This document shows, piece after piece, positions 25,036 through 33,801 of a DNA stretch of 64,000 nucleotides. The first letter of the stretch is position 1; each line of letters opens with the position of its first letter. The DNA comes from Flavihumibacter cheonanensis (lineage in GTDB: Bacteria; Bacteroidota; Bacteroidia; Chitinophagales; Chitinophagaceae), in contig NZ_JAKRWF010000002.1 in the NCBI RefSeq assembly GCF_022352215.1, positions 744,001-808,000 of the forward strand, written 5' to 3'. The translations under genes and the position numbers were made by a program. Below the pieces are notes generated by a model. That model did no database searches, had not been told where the DNA came from, and saw only the letters and a list, made by a program, of their open reading frames with translations.

Positions 25036-25761
25036 ATGGCGCGCATTACGCTTTGTTTTGATTTTGGAAATACCCGCCAGAAAATGGCCATTTTCACCAA
25101 TGGTGAATTTTCAGGTGTCCGTTTATTGGAAAGTCTTGAACCTGCTGCGATTGCACCCCTGCTGGAGGAATTTCCCGCTGAGAAAATCATTCTCTCTTCT
25201 GTCATGAATCATCCGCCTTCGTTGGAGGTTCTTTTCGCAGAAAAGGCTCATTTTCATAAGCTTTCCCACCTTACAAGGCTGCCTTTTACCACACCGGTTG
25301 GAAAACCAGAAACAATCGGAGCAGACCGTCTTGCATTGGTGGCTGCCTCCGTTAATCTTTTCCCTGGAAAAAACAACCTGGCCATCGCCCTTGGCACGGC
25401 CATTACCTACAATTTTGTAAACCGGAACTATGAATTCCTGGGCGGAGGTATTTCTCCCGGTATGGAAATGCGGTTTCGCAGCCTGAAAGATTATACGGCC
25501 CTTCTGCCACTGGTTAAGGAAGACTGGAATTTCCCCCTGGTGGGTTATGATACGGTCACCAATATCACCAGCGGCGTGATTCTGGGCATGGCCAAAGAGA
25601 TCGATGGCTTCATTGATGCCTACAAAGAAAGGTATGGGAACTTTAACGTGCTGTTAACCGGGGGTAATTCGGCCTATTTTGTCCCCCACCTAAAAAACAA
25701 GATATTTGCCGACCAGAATTTAATCTTTAAAGGACTGTATGCGATCAGTGAGTGTAATTAA
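25036..25761 (+). CDS. coaX: type III pantothenate kinase
   Basis: It phosphorylates pantothenate in the first step of CoA synthesis and is not feedback-inhibited by CoA. The 241-residue length and the motifs DFGNTRQK (phosphate-binding loop), KPETIGADRLAL and ALGTAITYNF, then GGGISPGMEMR, are typical for CoaX. The next gene starts within its last 23 bases, so the two are translationally linked. Confidence 0.92.
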   Translation: MARITLCFDFGNTRQKMAIFTNGEFSGVRLLESLEPAAIAPLLEEFPAEKIILSSVMNHPPSLEVLFAEKAHFHKLSHLTRLPFTTPVGKPETIGADRLALVAASVNLFPGKNNLAIALGTAITYNFVNRNYEFLGGGISPGMEMRFRSLKDYTALLPLVKEDWNFPLVGYDTVTNITSGVILGMAKEIDGFIDAYKERYGNFNVLLTGGNSAYFVPHLKNKIFADQNLIFKGLYAISECN

Positions 25762-27109
25762 ACAACCAATAAACCTTCTGCTCTTAACCGTACTGCTGTT
25801 TTGTGGGATGGTGACCAATGCCCAGGAAAACTCTCCGTACTCCCGTTATGGCTGGGGTAACCTGGTACCATCCACCCCGATCGTGACCAGAGGAATGGGC
25901 GGTCTTACCACCGGTTATGTTGATTTTGATGAACGTTATGATGTAAAACAGGGTGTTCCCCGCTACCTCAAACCCCAATCCATCAACTTTCTGAACCCCG
26001 CTTCCTATGCGCGACTGAGAACTACCTCCTTCGATATAGGCTTTGAAGTGGAAAACCAGGTATTACAGGAGCGGAATGTTATCGAAAAATACAAAGCCAC
26101 CTTTGCCAATATATCCTACCTCCAGTTAGGGGTACCAATCAGTCGGAAACGGAATTTTTCTATGGTTTTGGGACTCAGACCCATCAGCAGGATCAACTAC
26201 CAGATTCAGTCGTACGGACGTGAAATCAATCCTGAAACTGGAAACAGTATTGATTCAACCTTAACGCTTTACCAGGGTAAGGGCGGATCTTATCAGGCTT
26301 ATATGGGATTGGGTAAAGGCTTTGGAAATTTCAGTATTGGAGCCAACCTGGGTTATTTCTTCGGTACCAAGGACTTCGGAACCCGGAAATCCTTTATAAA
26401 TGACAGTGTGGTTTATTACAAGGGGAATTACCAGACCAAGATCAATTTTGGTGGATTGTCAATTAATACGGGTATTCAGTACCGGGCTAAACTCAGTAAG
26501 GATATAAGATTGGTATTGGGAGCAACGGCCACTTTCTCCAGTGAATACAACGCGAACAGAGATATCATCCGGGAAACCTTCGAATATGATGCTTCCGGAG
26601 GAACTTTTATCCGGGATTCTGTTTACCGCGAAGAAGGTGTGCAGGGTACCGTTATTTTTCCTACTACTTATTCCGGTGGTTTCACCATTGAACGACAGGA
26701 CAAATGGATGATGGGTGCGGAGTATTCCACCACTTCATGGGATGACTTCCGGCTCTATGATGCCAAAGATTCGGTTGGTTCAACTTATATGTTTCGTATT
26801 GGCGGGCAGTTCATTCCGAGTGCCTATGGTTCAAATTATTGGGGAAGGGTAACTTACCGGGCCGGCTTTAATCTCGGGACCGATTATATCCGGTATGGAG
26901 GTGAAGAGTTGAAACAATACACAGTAACCATGGGATTTGGTTTTCCCGTTCGGCCAAACCGATTCAGTAATCAGTATACCATGTTGAACCTGGGTGTTGA
27001 ATTTGGAAGGAGGGGTACCCCTGAAACACGCCTCCAGGAAAATATGTTCCGGATCTCACTTGGCGCTACCCTTAGTGATCTCTGGTTCGTGAAGCGGAAA
27101 TATGACTAA
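25739..27109 (+). CDS. outer-membrane beta-barrel protein
   Basis: A 456-residue secreted protein with a signal peptide (to TNAQE) and an N-terminal NSPYSRYGWGNLVPS motif, followed by many alternating hydrophobic/aromatic strands. The layout and the coaX-OMP-lptC order are those of FadL/OmpP1-like barrels often found beside coaX in Bacteroidota. It may transport a hydrophobic molecule or help LPS assembly; I cannot tell which. It overlaps lptC by 8 bases. Confidence 0.78.
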   Translation: MRSVSVIKQPINLLLLTVLLFCGMVTNAQENSPYSRYGWGNLVPSTPIVTRGMGGLTTGYVDFDERYDVKQGVPRYLKPQSINFLNPASYARLRTTSFDIGFEVENQVLQERNVIEKYKATFANISYLQLGVPISRKRNFSMVLGLRPISRINYQIQSYGREINPETGNSIDSTLTLYQGKGGSYQAYMGLGKGFGNFSIGANLGYFFGTKDFGTRKSFINDSVVYYKGNYQTKINFGGLSINTGIQYRAKLSKDIRLVLGATATFSSEYNANRDIIRETFEYDASGGTFIRDSVYREEGVQGTVIFPTTYSGGFTIERQDKWMMGAEYSTTSWDDFRLYDAKDSVGSTYMFRIGGQFIPSAYGSNYWGRVTYRAGFNLGTDYIRYGGEELKQYTVTMGFGFPVRPNRFSNQYTMLNLGVEFGRRGTPETRLQENMFRISLGATLSDLWFVKRKYD

Positions 27110-27815
27110 TTTTTTTCACGATATAAGCAAGTCAAAATTAACAGCACTGTTAGGGTGCTGTCTTTTTTTTGGCCTGCTGCTGACAGCCTGTGAAAACAGC
27201 CAGGAAGAACTGGCAGCACTTTCCAAAAGTCGGATTGCTGTTGAAGAAGCCAAATTCATTGAAAGTTATCTGAGCCAGGGAGGAAAGATGAAAGCTAAAT
27301 TAACGGCACCTGTCATGAACCGGTATCAGACCGATTCTCCTTATATCGAATTTCCCAACAGTTTACACGTGGATTTTTATAACGATAGTATCCAGGTTCA
27401 AAGTGAACTGTTTTCCAAGTATGGCCGCTACCGGGAGACCGAAGAGAAAGTTTTTTTACGTGATAGTGTGCTGGTGTTCAATAACCGTAAAGACACGTTG
27501 AAATGTGAGGAACTATGGTGGGATCAGAACAAAGAAATGTTCTACACGGATAAAGATGTTCAGATCCACCAGCCGGATAAAATTATCTTTGGGAAAGGAC
27601 TGGAGGCGGATCAGTCGTTCAACTGGTACCTGATCAAACAAATCACGGGTCAGGTGATGGTACCTAAAGGAGGATTCGGCCCCGCAACCCTGACAGACTC
27701 AACCGGCGTTGCCACCGATTCCCTGAATGTTGCACCTGCCCGCCCGACGGGTCAATCGCCCACCCCTCCGGTGGCTGAACCAACACCATCGGTTCTGCCA
27801 AAAAAAGAAAATTAA
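27102..27815 (+). CDS. lptC: LPS export ABC transporter periplasmic protein LptC
   Basis: LptC links the inner-membrane LPS extractor LptB2FG to the periplasmic bridge. Here it is a 237-residue lipoprotein-like protein (Cys at TAC) with the LptC beta-jellyroll pattern: FIESYLSQGGKMKAKLTAP, FPNSLHVDFYNDS and DVQIHQPDKIIFGKGLEAD. A Pro/Thr-rich tail (about residues 198-230) is extra. The ABC subunit gene lptB is at 40801-41592, far away on the other strand, so this lpt system is split. Confidence 0.85.
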   Translation: MTNFFHDISKSKLTALLGCCLFFGLLLTACENSQEELAALSKSRIAVEEAKFIESYLSQGGKMKAKLTAPVMNRYQTDSPYIEFPNSLHVDFYNDSIQVQSELFSKYGRYRETEEKVFLRDSVLVFNNRKDTLKCEELWWDQNKEMFYTDKDVQIHQPDKIIFGKGLEADQSFNWYLIKQITGQVMVPKGGFGPATLTDSTGVATDSLNVAPARPTGQSPTPPVAEPTPSVLPKKEN

Positions 27816-27825
27816 ATCGCAATTC

Positions 27826-28812
27826 ATGATATACCGTCGCATGGGCCGAACCGGCCTTCAACTCAGTGCACTCAGTTTTGGTAGCTGGGTAAGTTTTCAC
27901 AAGCAAATTGGGGATGCTACTGCCGATGAACTGATGAGCATTGCCTACGAACAGGGAATTAATTTCTTTGATAATGCAGAGGGATATGCGCTTGGTGAGA
28001 GTGAAAAAATGATGGGTCGGGTACTTAAAACCAAAGATTGGGATCGTAGTTCTTATGTGTTGTCCAGCAAAGTATTTTTTGGATGGCGTAAAGAGAATAA
28101 ACCCAATCAAACGGGCCTGAGCCGAAAACATATTGTGGAAGCCTGTCACGAGGCCATGGACCGACTCCAGACCGATTACCTGGATCTTTATTTCTGTCAC
28201 CGTCCGGACCCGGCTGTTCCTATTGAAGAAGTGGTTTGGACCATGCACAACCTGATTACCCAGGGTAAGATACTCTATTGGGGTACAAGCATGTGGAGTG
28301 GTGCGGAAATCATGGAGGCGCATAGGGTAGCACAGCAATACCGGCTGATCGGTCCGGTTGTGGAGCAACCTCAGTATAACCTCTTTGAGCGTATGAAGAT
28401 GGAACAGGATTACCTGCCTGTGTTTCAGAATGTAGGAATGGGAACTACGATCTGGAGTCCGCTGGCGGCGGGTTTCCTCACAGGAAAATACCTGCAGGGT
28501 ACACCCGAAGGCAGCCGACTGGGGCTGGAAGGATTTGAATGGCTTCGGGATCGCTGGCTGCAGGAGGAAAAAATCGCGAAACTGAAAAAATTGAATGAAC
28601 TGGCAGGTGAATTGGGAGTTTCCATTGGTAACCTTGCGATCGCCTGGACCCTGGCCAACCCGAATACAACTACTGCCATACTTGGAGCCACCCGCAAAGA
28701 ACAGCTGGTCGATAACCTGAAAGCGCTGGATGTGTTACCATTATTGACTCCGGAAGTACTCGCAAAAATTGACGAAATCATGGGAAATAAGCCCTTCCTC
28801 AACCTCGCATAA
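27826..28812 (+). CDS. aldo/keto reductase, KCNAB-like
   Basis: A 328-residue NADPH-dependent oxidoreductase of the TIM-barrel AKR family, like the beta subunits of voltage-gated K+ channels and the YghZ group. Catalytic residues are seen in FFDNAEGYALGESE (Asp, Tyr), LSSKVFFG (Lys) and YFCHRPD (His). The start is ATG 27826; the longer frame overlaps lptC. It is followed by a palindrome and a terminator. Its physiological substrate is unknown. Confidence 0.88.
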   Translation: MIYRRMGRTGLQLSALSFGSWVSFHKQIGDATADELMSIAYEQGINFFDNAEGYALGESEKMMGRVLKTKDWDRSSYVLSSKVFFGWRKENKPNQTGLSRKHIVEACHEAMDRLQTDYLDLYFCHRPDPAVPIEEVVWTMHNLITQGKILYWGTSMWSGAEIMEAHRVAQQYRLIGPVVEQPQYNLFERMKMEQDYLPVFQNVGMGTTIWSPLAAGFLTGKYLQGTPEGSRLGLEGFEWLRDRWLQEEKIAKLKKLNELAGELGVSIGNLAIAWTLANPNTTTAILGATRKEQLVDNLKALDVLPLLTPEVLAKIDEIMGNKPFLNLA

Positions 28813-28814
28813 TC

Positions 28815-28841
28815 CACCCGTCCGGTGCCACCGGACGGGTG
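28815..28841. repeat. 27-base perfect palindrome (copy A)
   Basis: CACCCGTCCGGTG (28815-28827) and its exact complement CACCGGACGGGTG (28829-28841) are separated by a single C. The same 27 bases recur at 36941-36967 inside a coding sequence. It starts just after the stop of the aldo/keto reductase gene. Confidence 0.9.
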
Positions 28842-28850
28842 AGCAAATAA

Positions 28851-28883
28851 AAAACCCGATGCAATGGACTGCATCGGGCTTTT
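28851..28883 (+). terminator. bidirectional intrinsic terminator
   Basis: CCCGATGCA (28855-28863) pairs with TGCATCGGG (28870-28878) around a 6-base loop. It is preceded by AAAA and followed by CTTTT, so it can stop transcription in both directions. It ends the coaX-lptC-aldo/keto reductase run. Confidence 0.85.
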
Positions 28884-29389
28884 AATTCTTTGTACGTTCA
28901 GAACCAACGGGTCTCGGCCATCGATAGGTACAAATTTTTTTCAGGACGTGGTCATTCTTTAGGAATTGGATTTGATACTGGATTCTAAAAACTTACTACT
29001 TTGTCAGGTCAACGAGATCGAATCACTTGGTCTTTCTTCGGAACATTGGTTTTTTCTTGGTCTTTCTACCGGATAATTGGATACTTGGTCTTTTCTTGGA
29101 TATTGTGATGCTCTTGGTTTTTCGGCTTTCGCCTTTAGGATCTTGGATACTTGGTTTTTTTTGGATCTTGGAAGTCCGATTTACATCGGTCTGGTTTTTC
29201 TTTAGGATTTGGGTGATTTGATATCGATCACTGACATAACAAAAGTATAAACCACCCACAACCTGCACAAGAGGGCTATTGCTGAATTTGCCTGCTTCAT
29301 GATTTACTGGAGATTTCGTAGAATTACGAAAGGAAATCTGGTAGAACTCACCTAACTTTCGTTAGTATCTTGAAAATAAACGATTTGTC
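28884..29389. other. gene-poor region with degenerate repeats, no supported gene
   Basis: Between the terminator and the SDR gene there is about 500 bases without a gene I can support. It holds the TTGG-rich repeat block at 29026-29175, then an unstructured A/T-rich leader. A short palindrome-like TTTCGTAGAATTACGAAA occurs near 29313-29330. The SDR promoter probably lies just before 29390, where TATCTTGA is a weak -7 candidate. I see no tRNA or known ncRNA. Confidence 0.6.
29026..29175. repeat. degenerate ~29-base tandem repeats (CTTGGTCTTT units)
   Basis: CTTGGTCTTTC, CTTGGTCTTTC, CTTGGTCTTTT and CTTGGTTTTTC start at 29026, 29056, 29084 and 29113, a spacing of 30, 28 and 29 bases. TTGGATACTTGGT occurs at 29078 and again at 29144. 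The units are imperfect and have no constant spacers. Confidence 0.7.
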
Positions 29390-30211
29390 ATGTCATTTAA
29401 GAATAAAAACATCTTGATTACGGGCGGTTCCAGGGGTATTGGAAAGGCCATCGCCATGCGATTAGCCGCAGATGGAGCCAATATTGCAATTGCCGCAAAA
29501 ACCGCAGAACCGCATCCCAAACTGGAAGGAACCATTTTTACGGCTGCTGAAGAAATAAAGGCTGCGGGTGCGGGAAAAGTACTTCCCCTGCAAGCGGATA
29601 TCCGTTTTGAAGAGAGTATTGAACAGGCGGTTCAGTCTACAGTTACCGAATTCGGCGGCATTGATATCCTTATTAACAATGCCAGTGCGATCAGCCTGAC
29701 TCCAACAGAACAAACGGAGGCCAAGCGCTGGGACCTGATGCATGGGATCAATGTACGGGGAACCTTCCTCGTGTCCAAAGCCTGTATACCTCACCTGAAG
29801 AAATCGCACAACCCGCATATCCTGAACCTCTCGCCACCACTTAACATGGATCCCCGCTGGTTTGCTCCCCATCTTGCGTACACGATGAGCAAATATGGAA
29901 TGAGCATGGTGGTATTCGGATTGGCAGAAGAATTAAAGCCTCATCGCATTGCCGCAAACGCCCTCTGGCCTAAAACCACGATTGCAACAGCTGCGGTTGA
30001 AAACCTGTTGGGAGGTGATTTTCTGATGCAAAGGAGCCGCACTCCTGAAATTGTAGCGGATGCTGCTTATTACATTCTGCAACGCCCTTCCTTCGAGTGC
30101 ACTGGAAATTTCTTCATTGACGAAGAAGTCCTTTCCGCGGAAGGCATCACGGATTTCGCCAAATATGCCGTGAATCCGAATCAGAAGCTGATGAATGATT
30201 TGTTTGTATGA
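29390..30211 (+). CDS. short-chain dehydrogenase, HSDL2-like
   Basis: A 273-residue NAD(P)-dependent SDR. The cofactor motif GGSRGIGKA, the NNAS turn and the Tyr/Lys pair in LAYTMSKYGM are present. A run of AAKTAEPHPKLEGTIFTAA after the second strand, and NLSPPLNMDP near the active site, are marks of the HSDL2-like SDR group linked to lipid metabolism. Its stop lies 4 bases before the heptamer palindrome. Confidence 0.85.
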   Translation: MSFKNKNILITGGSRGIGKAIAMRLAADGANIAIAAKTAEPHPKLEGTIFTAAEEIKAAGAGKVLPLQADIRFEESIEQAVQSTVTEFGGIDILINNASAISLTPTEQTEAKRWDLMHGINVRGTFLVSKACIPHLKKSHNPHILNLSPPLNMDPRWFAPHLAYTMSKYGMSMVVFGLAEELKPHRIAANALWPKTTIATAAVENLLGGDFLMQRSRTPEIVADAAYYILQRPSFECTGNFFIDEEVLSAEGITDFAKYAVNPNQKLMNDLFV

Positions 30212-30215
30212 CAAC

Positions 30216-30282
30216 GTGAAAGGTGAAAGGTGAAACGTGAAAGAAGAGAACATCCTTTCACCTCTCACGTTTCACCTTTCAC
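30216..30282. repeat. GTGAAAG heptamer inverted array, second copy
   Basis: Tandem heptamers GTGAAAG, GTGAAAG, GTGAAAC, GTGAAAG (30216-30243) face CTTTCAC, CTCTCAC, GTTTCAC, CTTTCAC (30255-30282). Together they make a long hairpin between the convergent SDR and lysS genes. The lysS stop codon (30272-30274) lies inside the right arm. Confidence 0.88.
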
Positions 30283-31792
30283 TTATCCCTTCCGGCCTCA
30301 TCTGCGGGAACAACAGCACATCCTGAATCGACGGCTGGTTGGTCAGTAACATACACAGTCGATCAATACCAATGCCTATTCCTGCAGTTGGAGGCATGCC
30401 ATATTCAAGTGCACGGAGAAAATCCTGATCAATGAACATCGCCTCATCGTCACCCCGCTCCATCAATTTGACCTGCTCTTCAAAACGTTCCCGCTGATCA
30501 ATCGGATCATTCAGTTCAGAATAGGCATTCGCAATTTCTTTTCCATTGATCATCAGCTCGAAACGCTCTACCAGTCCGGGTTTGCTGCGATGTTTTTTGG
30601 TAAGCGGACTCATCTCCACCGGGTAATCAATGATAAAAGTAGGCTGTATATATGTGTGCTCACTAGTTTCGCCAAAAATCTCATCAATCAGTTTGCCTTT
30701 TCCTATGGTTGGAGCTACATCAATTTTCAGTTGTTTACATACTTCCCGTAAACCAGCTTCATCCTTTTCACTGATATCGATTCCTGTATTCTCCTTGATA
30801 GCATCAAAAATGGAAATGCGTTTGAACGGCGCTTTGAAGCTGATGGTTTTTTCACCCACCGGAATTTCCGTGGTACCATGCAAGGCAATCGCAACCTGCT
30901 CAAGTAATTGCTCAGTTGTTTCCATCATCCAGTTGTAATCCTTATAGGCAGTGTACCATTCCAGGATGGTGAACTCAGGATTATGGGTGCGATCCATTCC
31001 CTCATTGCGGAAGTTCCGGCTGAATTCATACACCCAGTCGAACCCTCCAACGATGCAACGCTTCAGGTATAATTCATTGGCAATACGCAGATAAAAAGGA
31101 ACATCCAACGCATTGTGATGTGTGATAAAGGGGCGTGCCGCTGCACCACCGGGAATCGCCTGCAATACCGGCGTATCCACTTCCAATGCTCCACGATCAT
31201 TCAGAAAATCGCGGATGGTATTGATCATCTTGCTGCGTTTCACAAACGTATCACGCACCTGCGGATTGATCACCAGATCAGCGTATCGCTGGCGGTATTT
31301 GAACTCCGGATCCGTAACCTCGTCGAAAGTTTGGCCATCTGCTTCTTTCACTACCGGCAGCGGTTTCAGCGATTTGGTCAACATAGTGAGCTCTGTCACA
31401 TGTACGGATGTTTCCCCGGTTTTGGTAGTGAAAACAAATCCTTTCACGCCAAATATATCCCCAAGGTCAGTGAGATGTTTCCAAACCTTATCATAAAGGG
31501 ACTTATCCTCACCCGGACAAATATCATCACGCCTCACATAAATCTGGATCCGGCCGGTGCTGTCCTGCAAAACTGCAAAACTGGCTTTTCCCATATCCCG
31601 CACACTCATGATGCGGCCCGCCAGGCATACTTCAGTGAAATCAGCTTTATTCTCTTCGCCTTTATAATGTTTCTTAATATATGCTGCGTTGGTATTGACA
31701 GGGTAAAGGGGAGCAGGATAGGGATCAATACCCAATTCCTGTAACTGGTTCAGTTTCTCTCTCCGGATCAGTTCTTGTTCAGATAAATGCAT
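30272..31792 (-). CDS. lysS: lysyl-tRNA synthetase, class II
   Basis: A 506-residue class II synthetase that charges tRNA(Lys). An OB-fold anticodon domain comes first (VCLAGRIMSVRDMGKASFAVLQD), then the class II motifs: motif 2 in FRNEGMDRTHNPEFTILEWY and motif 3 in GIGIGIDRLCMLLTN. ATG 31792 (MHLSEQELIRR) is chosen; the longer frame upstream is not conserved-looking. The last residues (near GISER) are encoded by the heptamer palindrome, so the C-terminus has been set by the repeat. Confidence 0.96.
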   Translation of the reverse strand: MHLSEQELIRREKLNQLQELGIDPYPAPLYPVNTNAAYIKKHYKGEENKADFTEVCLAGRIMSVRDMGKASFAVLQDSTGRIQIYVRRDDICPGEDKSLYDKVWKHLTDLGDIFGVKGFVFTTKTGETSVHVTELTMLTKSLKPLPVVKEADGQTFDEVTDPEFKYRQRYADLVINPQVRDTFVKRSKMINTIRDFLNDRGALEVDTPVLQAIPGGAAARPFITHHNALDVPFYLRIANELYLKRCIVGGFDWVYEFSRNFRNEGMDRTHNPEFTILEWYTAYKDYNWMMETTEQLLEQVAIALHGTTEIPVGEKTISFKAPFKRISIFDAIKENTGIDISEKDEAGLREVCKQLKIDVAPTIGKGKLIDEIFGETSEHTYIQPTFIIDYPVEMSPLTKKHRSKPGLVERFELMINGKEIANAYSELNDPIDQRERFEEQVKLMERGDDEAMFIDQDFLRALEYGMPPTAGIGIGIDRLCMLLTNQPSIQDVLLFPQMRPEGISER

Positions 31793-31811
31793 GCTGCCAA
31801 AATTTGAAGCG

Positions 31812-31819
31812 CAAAAATA
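31812..31819 (-). promoter_or_regulatory. -7 box (TATTTTTG, minus strand) of lysS
   Basis: On the minus strand TATTTTTG lies 19 bases before the lysS ATG and matches TAnnTTTG. No TTG is at the ideal spacing. Confidence 0.4.
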
Positions 31820-31912
31820 ACGCATCCACTGCAAAGCCAGACATTACAATTCTTTAATACATGGTTTACATGGGGGTAATATGTATGGAGCAATTTTGAT
31901 AAACAACCCATT

Positions 31913-32749
31913 ATGGAAAGACGTCCCCTTGATGTAGCCATATTATCCGATCTCCACCTGGGCACTTACGGAGCTAAAGCAAAGGAAGTGCTGAACTACC
32001 TGAAAAGTATTGCCCCCCAGATCCTGATCCTGAACGGTGATATTATTGATGCCTGGCAGTTCAGCAAACATTATTTCCCGGCCAGCCATATGGCGGTGGT
32101 GAAGGAAATTTTCTGCATGATGGCGAAAGGCACGCGGGTGATTTATATAACCGGAAACCATGATGAGATCATGCGGCGGTATTCCGGAATTGAAATGGGC
32201 AATTTCCAACTTACCGACAAACTGGTCATCGAAATCAATTCCAAAATGACCTGGATCTTTCACGGTGATGTATTTGACAATACCACCCGTGGCGCAGCGA
32301 AATTCTGGGCCAAACTGGGGAGTAATGGATATGGATTTCTGATGTTGCTCAATCGGGGGATCAATTCGGTAATGAAACTGTTGGGACGCGACCGGATCAG
32401 TTTATCTAAATCCATCATGGCCGGTGTGAACAAAGCGGTGATCCGTATCAACGATTTTGAAATGACGGCCGCCGAGATCGCTATTGAGAAAAAATATGAT
32501 TTTGTCATCTGCGGACATATCCATCAACCGCAGAAACGCCTGGTGGAAACGGAAGCAGGGAAAGTAATGTATCTGAATAGTGGCGATTGGGTGGAGCATA
32601 TGACATCGCTTGAATTTTACCAGAACGACTGGCATATCTATACCTACGATGAAAAACAATTTGCCAACAGTAAACTGGAAATTGAAAAAACAGAACTCAA
32701 TGTCGTCACCGATGAAGTGAATTTTTATGTGCAATCGCTGGCGATATAA
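31913..32749 (+). CDS. calcineurin-like metallophosphoesterase, LpxH-like
   Basis: A 278-residue hydrolase with all the metal-site motifs: SDLHLG, NGDIIDAW, GNHDE and CGHIHQPQ. This set, with the FHGDVFD segment, resembles UDP-2,3-diacylglucosamine diphosphatase (LpxH/LpxH2), which makes lipid X during lipid A synthesis. The family has many substrates, so the lipid A role is an inference. The next gene, a glycosyltransferase, starts 17 bases later, which fits an envelope function. Confidence 0.82.
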   Translation: MERRPLDVAILSDLHLGTYGAKAKEVLNYLKSIAPQILILNGDIIDAWQFSKHYFPASHMAVVKEIFCMMAKGTRVIYITGNHDEIMRRYSGIEMGNFQLTDKLVIEINSKMTWIFHGDVFDNTTRGAAKFWAKLGSNGYGFLMLLNRGINSVMKLLGRDRISLSKSIMAGVNKAVIRINDFEMTAAEIAIEKKYDFVICGHIHQPQKRLVETEAGKVMYLNSGDWVEHMTSLEFYQNDWHIYTYDEKQFANSKLEIEKTELNVVTDEVNFYVQSLAI

Positions 32750-32766
32750 ACCCTAAAAAAACACAG

Positions 32767-33801
32767 ATGAAGATTTTTTATGCAGTTCAGGCAACAGGAA
32801 ACGGTCATATCAGCCGGGCTGTACAATTGTTACCTTACCTGCAACGCTATGGAAAAGTGGATGTGTTCCTGAGCGGAGCAAACGCCCAGCTTCAGAATGA
32901 GTTACCGGTTCGGTACAGGAGCAAGGGACTGAGTCTTTTTTACAATACAAACGGGGGCTTACAATACAATCGAATTGCTTCCCAATTGAATCCACTTCGG
33001 TTATGGAAAGAAGTTAGAGACCTGGCGGTTGAAAACTACGATGTAGTGATTAATGATTTTGAATCAATTACGGCGATGGCATGCCTGTATAAAAAGGTTC
33101 CCTCCGTGAATCTTGGACACCAGGCGGCTTTTCAGTCAGATCTGGCACCGCGACCTGCTAAGCAGGATTTCTTAGGAGAGTGGCTTTTAAAAAATTATGC
33201 TAGAGCCTCACAGTATATCGGGCTGCACTTCAAAAAGTATGACAACTTTATTTTTGAACCCGTAATTAAAAAGGATATTTTACAGGCAAGTCCCCGTAAT
33301 ATGGGACATATCACCGTATATCTTTCTGCTTACAGTGATCAATCACTGATACCGCTTTTTCAGCAACTCAGCGCCTTTAAGTTTGAAGTCTTCTCCAGGC
33401 AGGTAAGTCGCCCTGAAGAACATAAAAACGTAAAGCTGCTGCCGGTAAACCAGCGCCTTTTTAATGAAAGTATGATCAACTCTTTTGGAGTAATTACAGG
33501 TGCCGGATTTGAAACACCTGCGGAAGTATTACACCTGGGTAAGAAATTGATGGTGATTCCCATACAAGGGCAATATGAGCAGTTTTGTAATGCGGCGGCA
33601 CTTGAAACAGTTGGTATTCCGGTGCTGAATAAAATTGATAACACTTTCAGTTCCCAATTTTTGAAATGGATTGGTACAGAGCAGAGAACTGAGCTTCAAT
33701 ACAGCAATAATATCCCGGAAATTCTCGGTTACCTGATGGATAATTATCCTTCAAAAGGTGTTTCACTGGAATTGCTGTACCCGGATTTGATGCTTGGTTA
33801 A
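32767..33801 (+). CDS. glycosyltransferase, MJ1255/VC2487-like (GT-B fold)
   Basis: A 344-residue protein with the GT-B pattern: an N-terminal FYAVQATGNGHISRAVQLLP glycine-rich turn, NDFESITAM, and a C-terminal GAGFETPAEVLHLGKKLMVIP followed by QGQYEQFCNAAALE, the nucleotide-sugar binding region of UDP-glycosyltransferases. It is probably cotranscribed with the LpxH-like gene. The acceptor is not known. Its stop overlaps that of the convergent flavin reductase by 4 bases. Confidence 0.82.
   Translation: MKIFYAVQATGNGHISRAVQLLPYLQRYGKVDVFLSGANAQLQNELPVRYRSKGLSLFYNTNGGLQYNRIASQLNPLRLWKEVRDLAVENYDVVINDFESITAMACLYKKVPSVNLGHQAAFQSDLAPRPAKQDFLGEWLLKNYARASQYIGLHFKKYDNFIFEPVIKKDILQASPRNMGHITVYLSAYSDQSLIPLFQQLSAFKFEVFSRQVSRPEEHKNVKLLPVNQRLFNESMINSFGVITGAGFETPAEVLHLGKKLMVIPIQGQYEQFCNAAALETVGIPVLNKIDNTFSSQFLKWIGTEQRTELQYSNNIPEILGYLMDNYPSKGVSLELLYPDLMLG

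Noticed and set aside
29026-29175. Possible CRISPR array
   Set aside because: The units are degenerate, of 10-13 bases, the segments between them are also repetitive, and no cas genes are near.
29023-29268. Minus-strand 81-residue Lys-rich frame
   Set aside because: It arises from the T/G-rich repeats; composition is low-complexity and there is no sign of a start signal or known domain.
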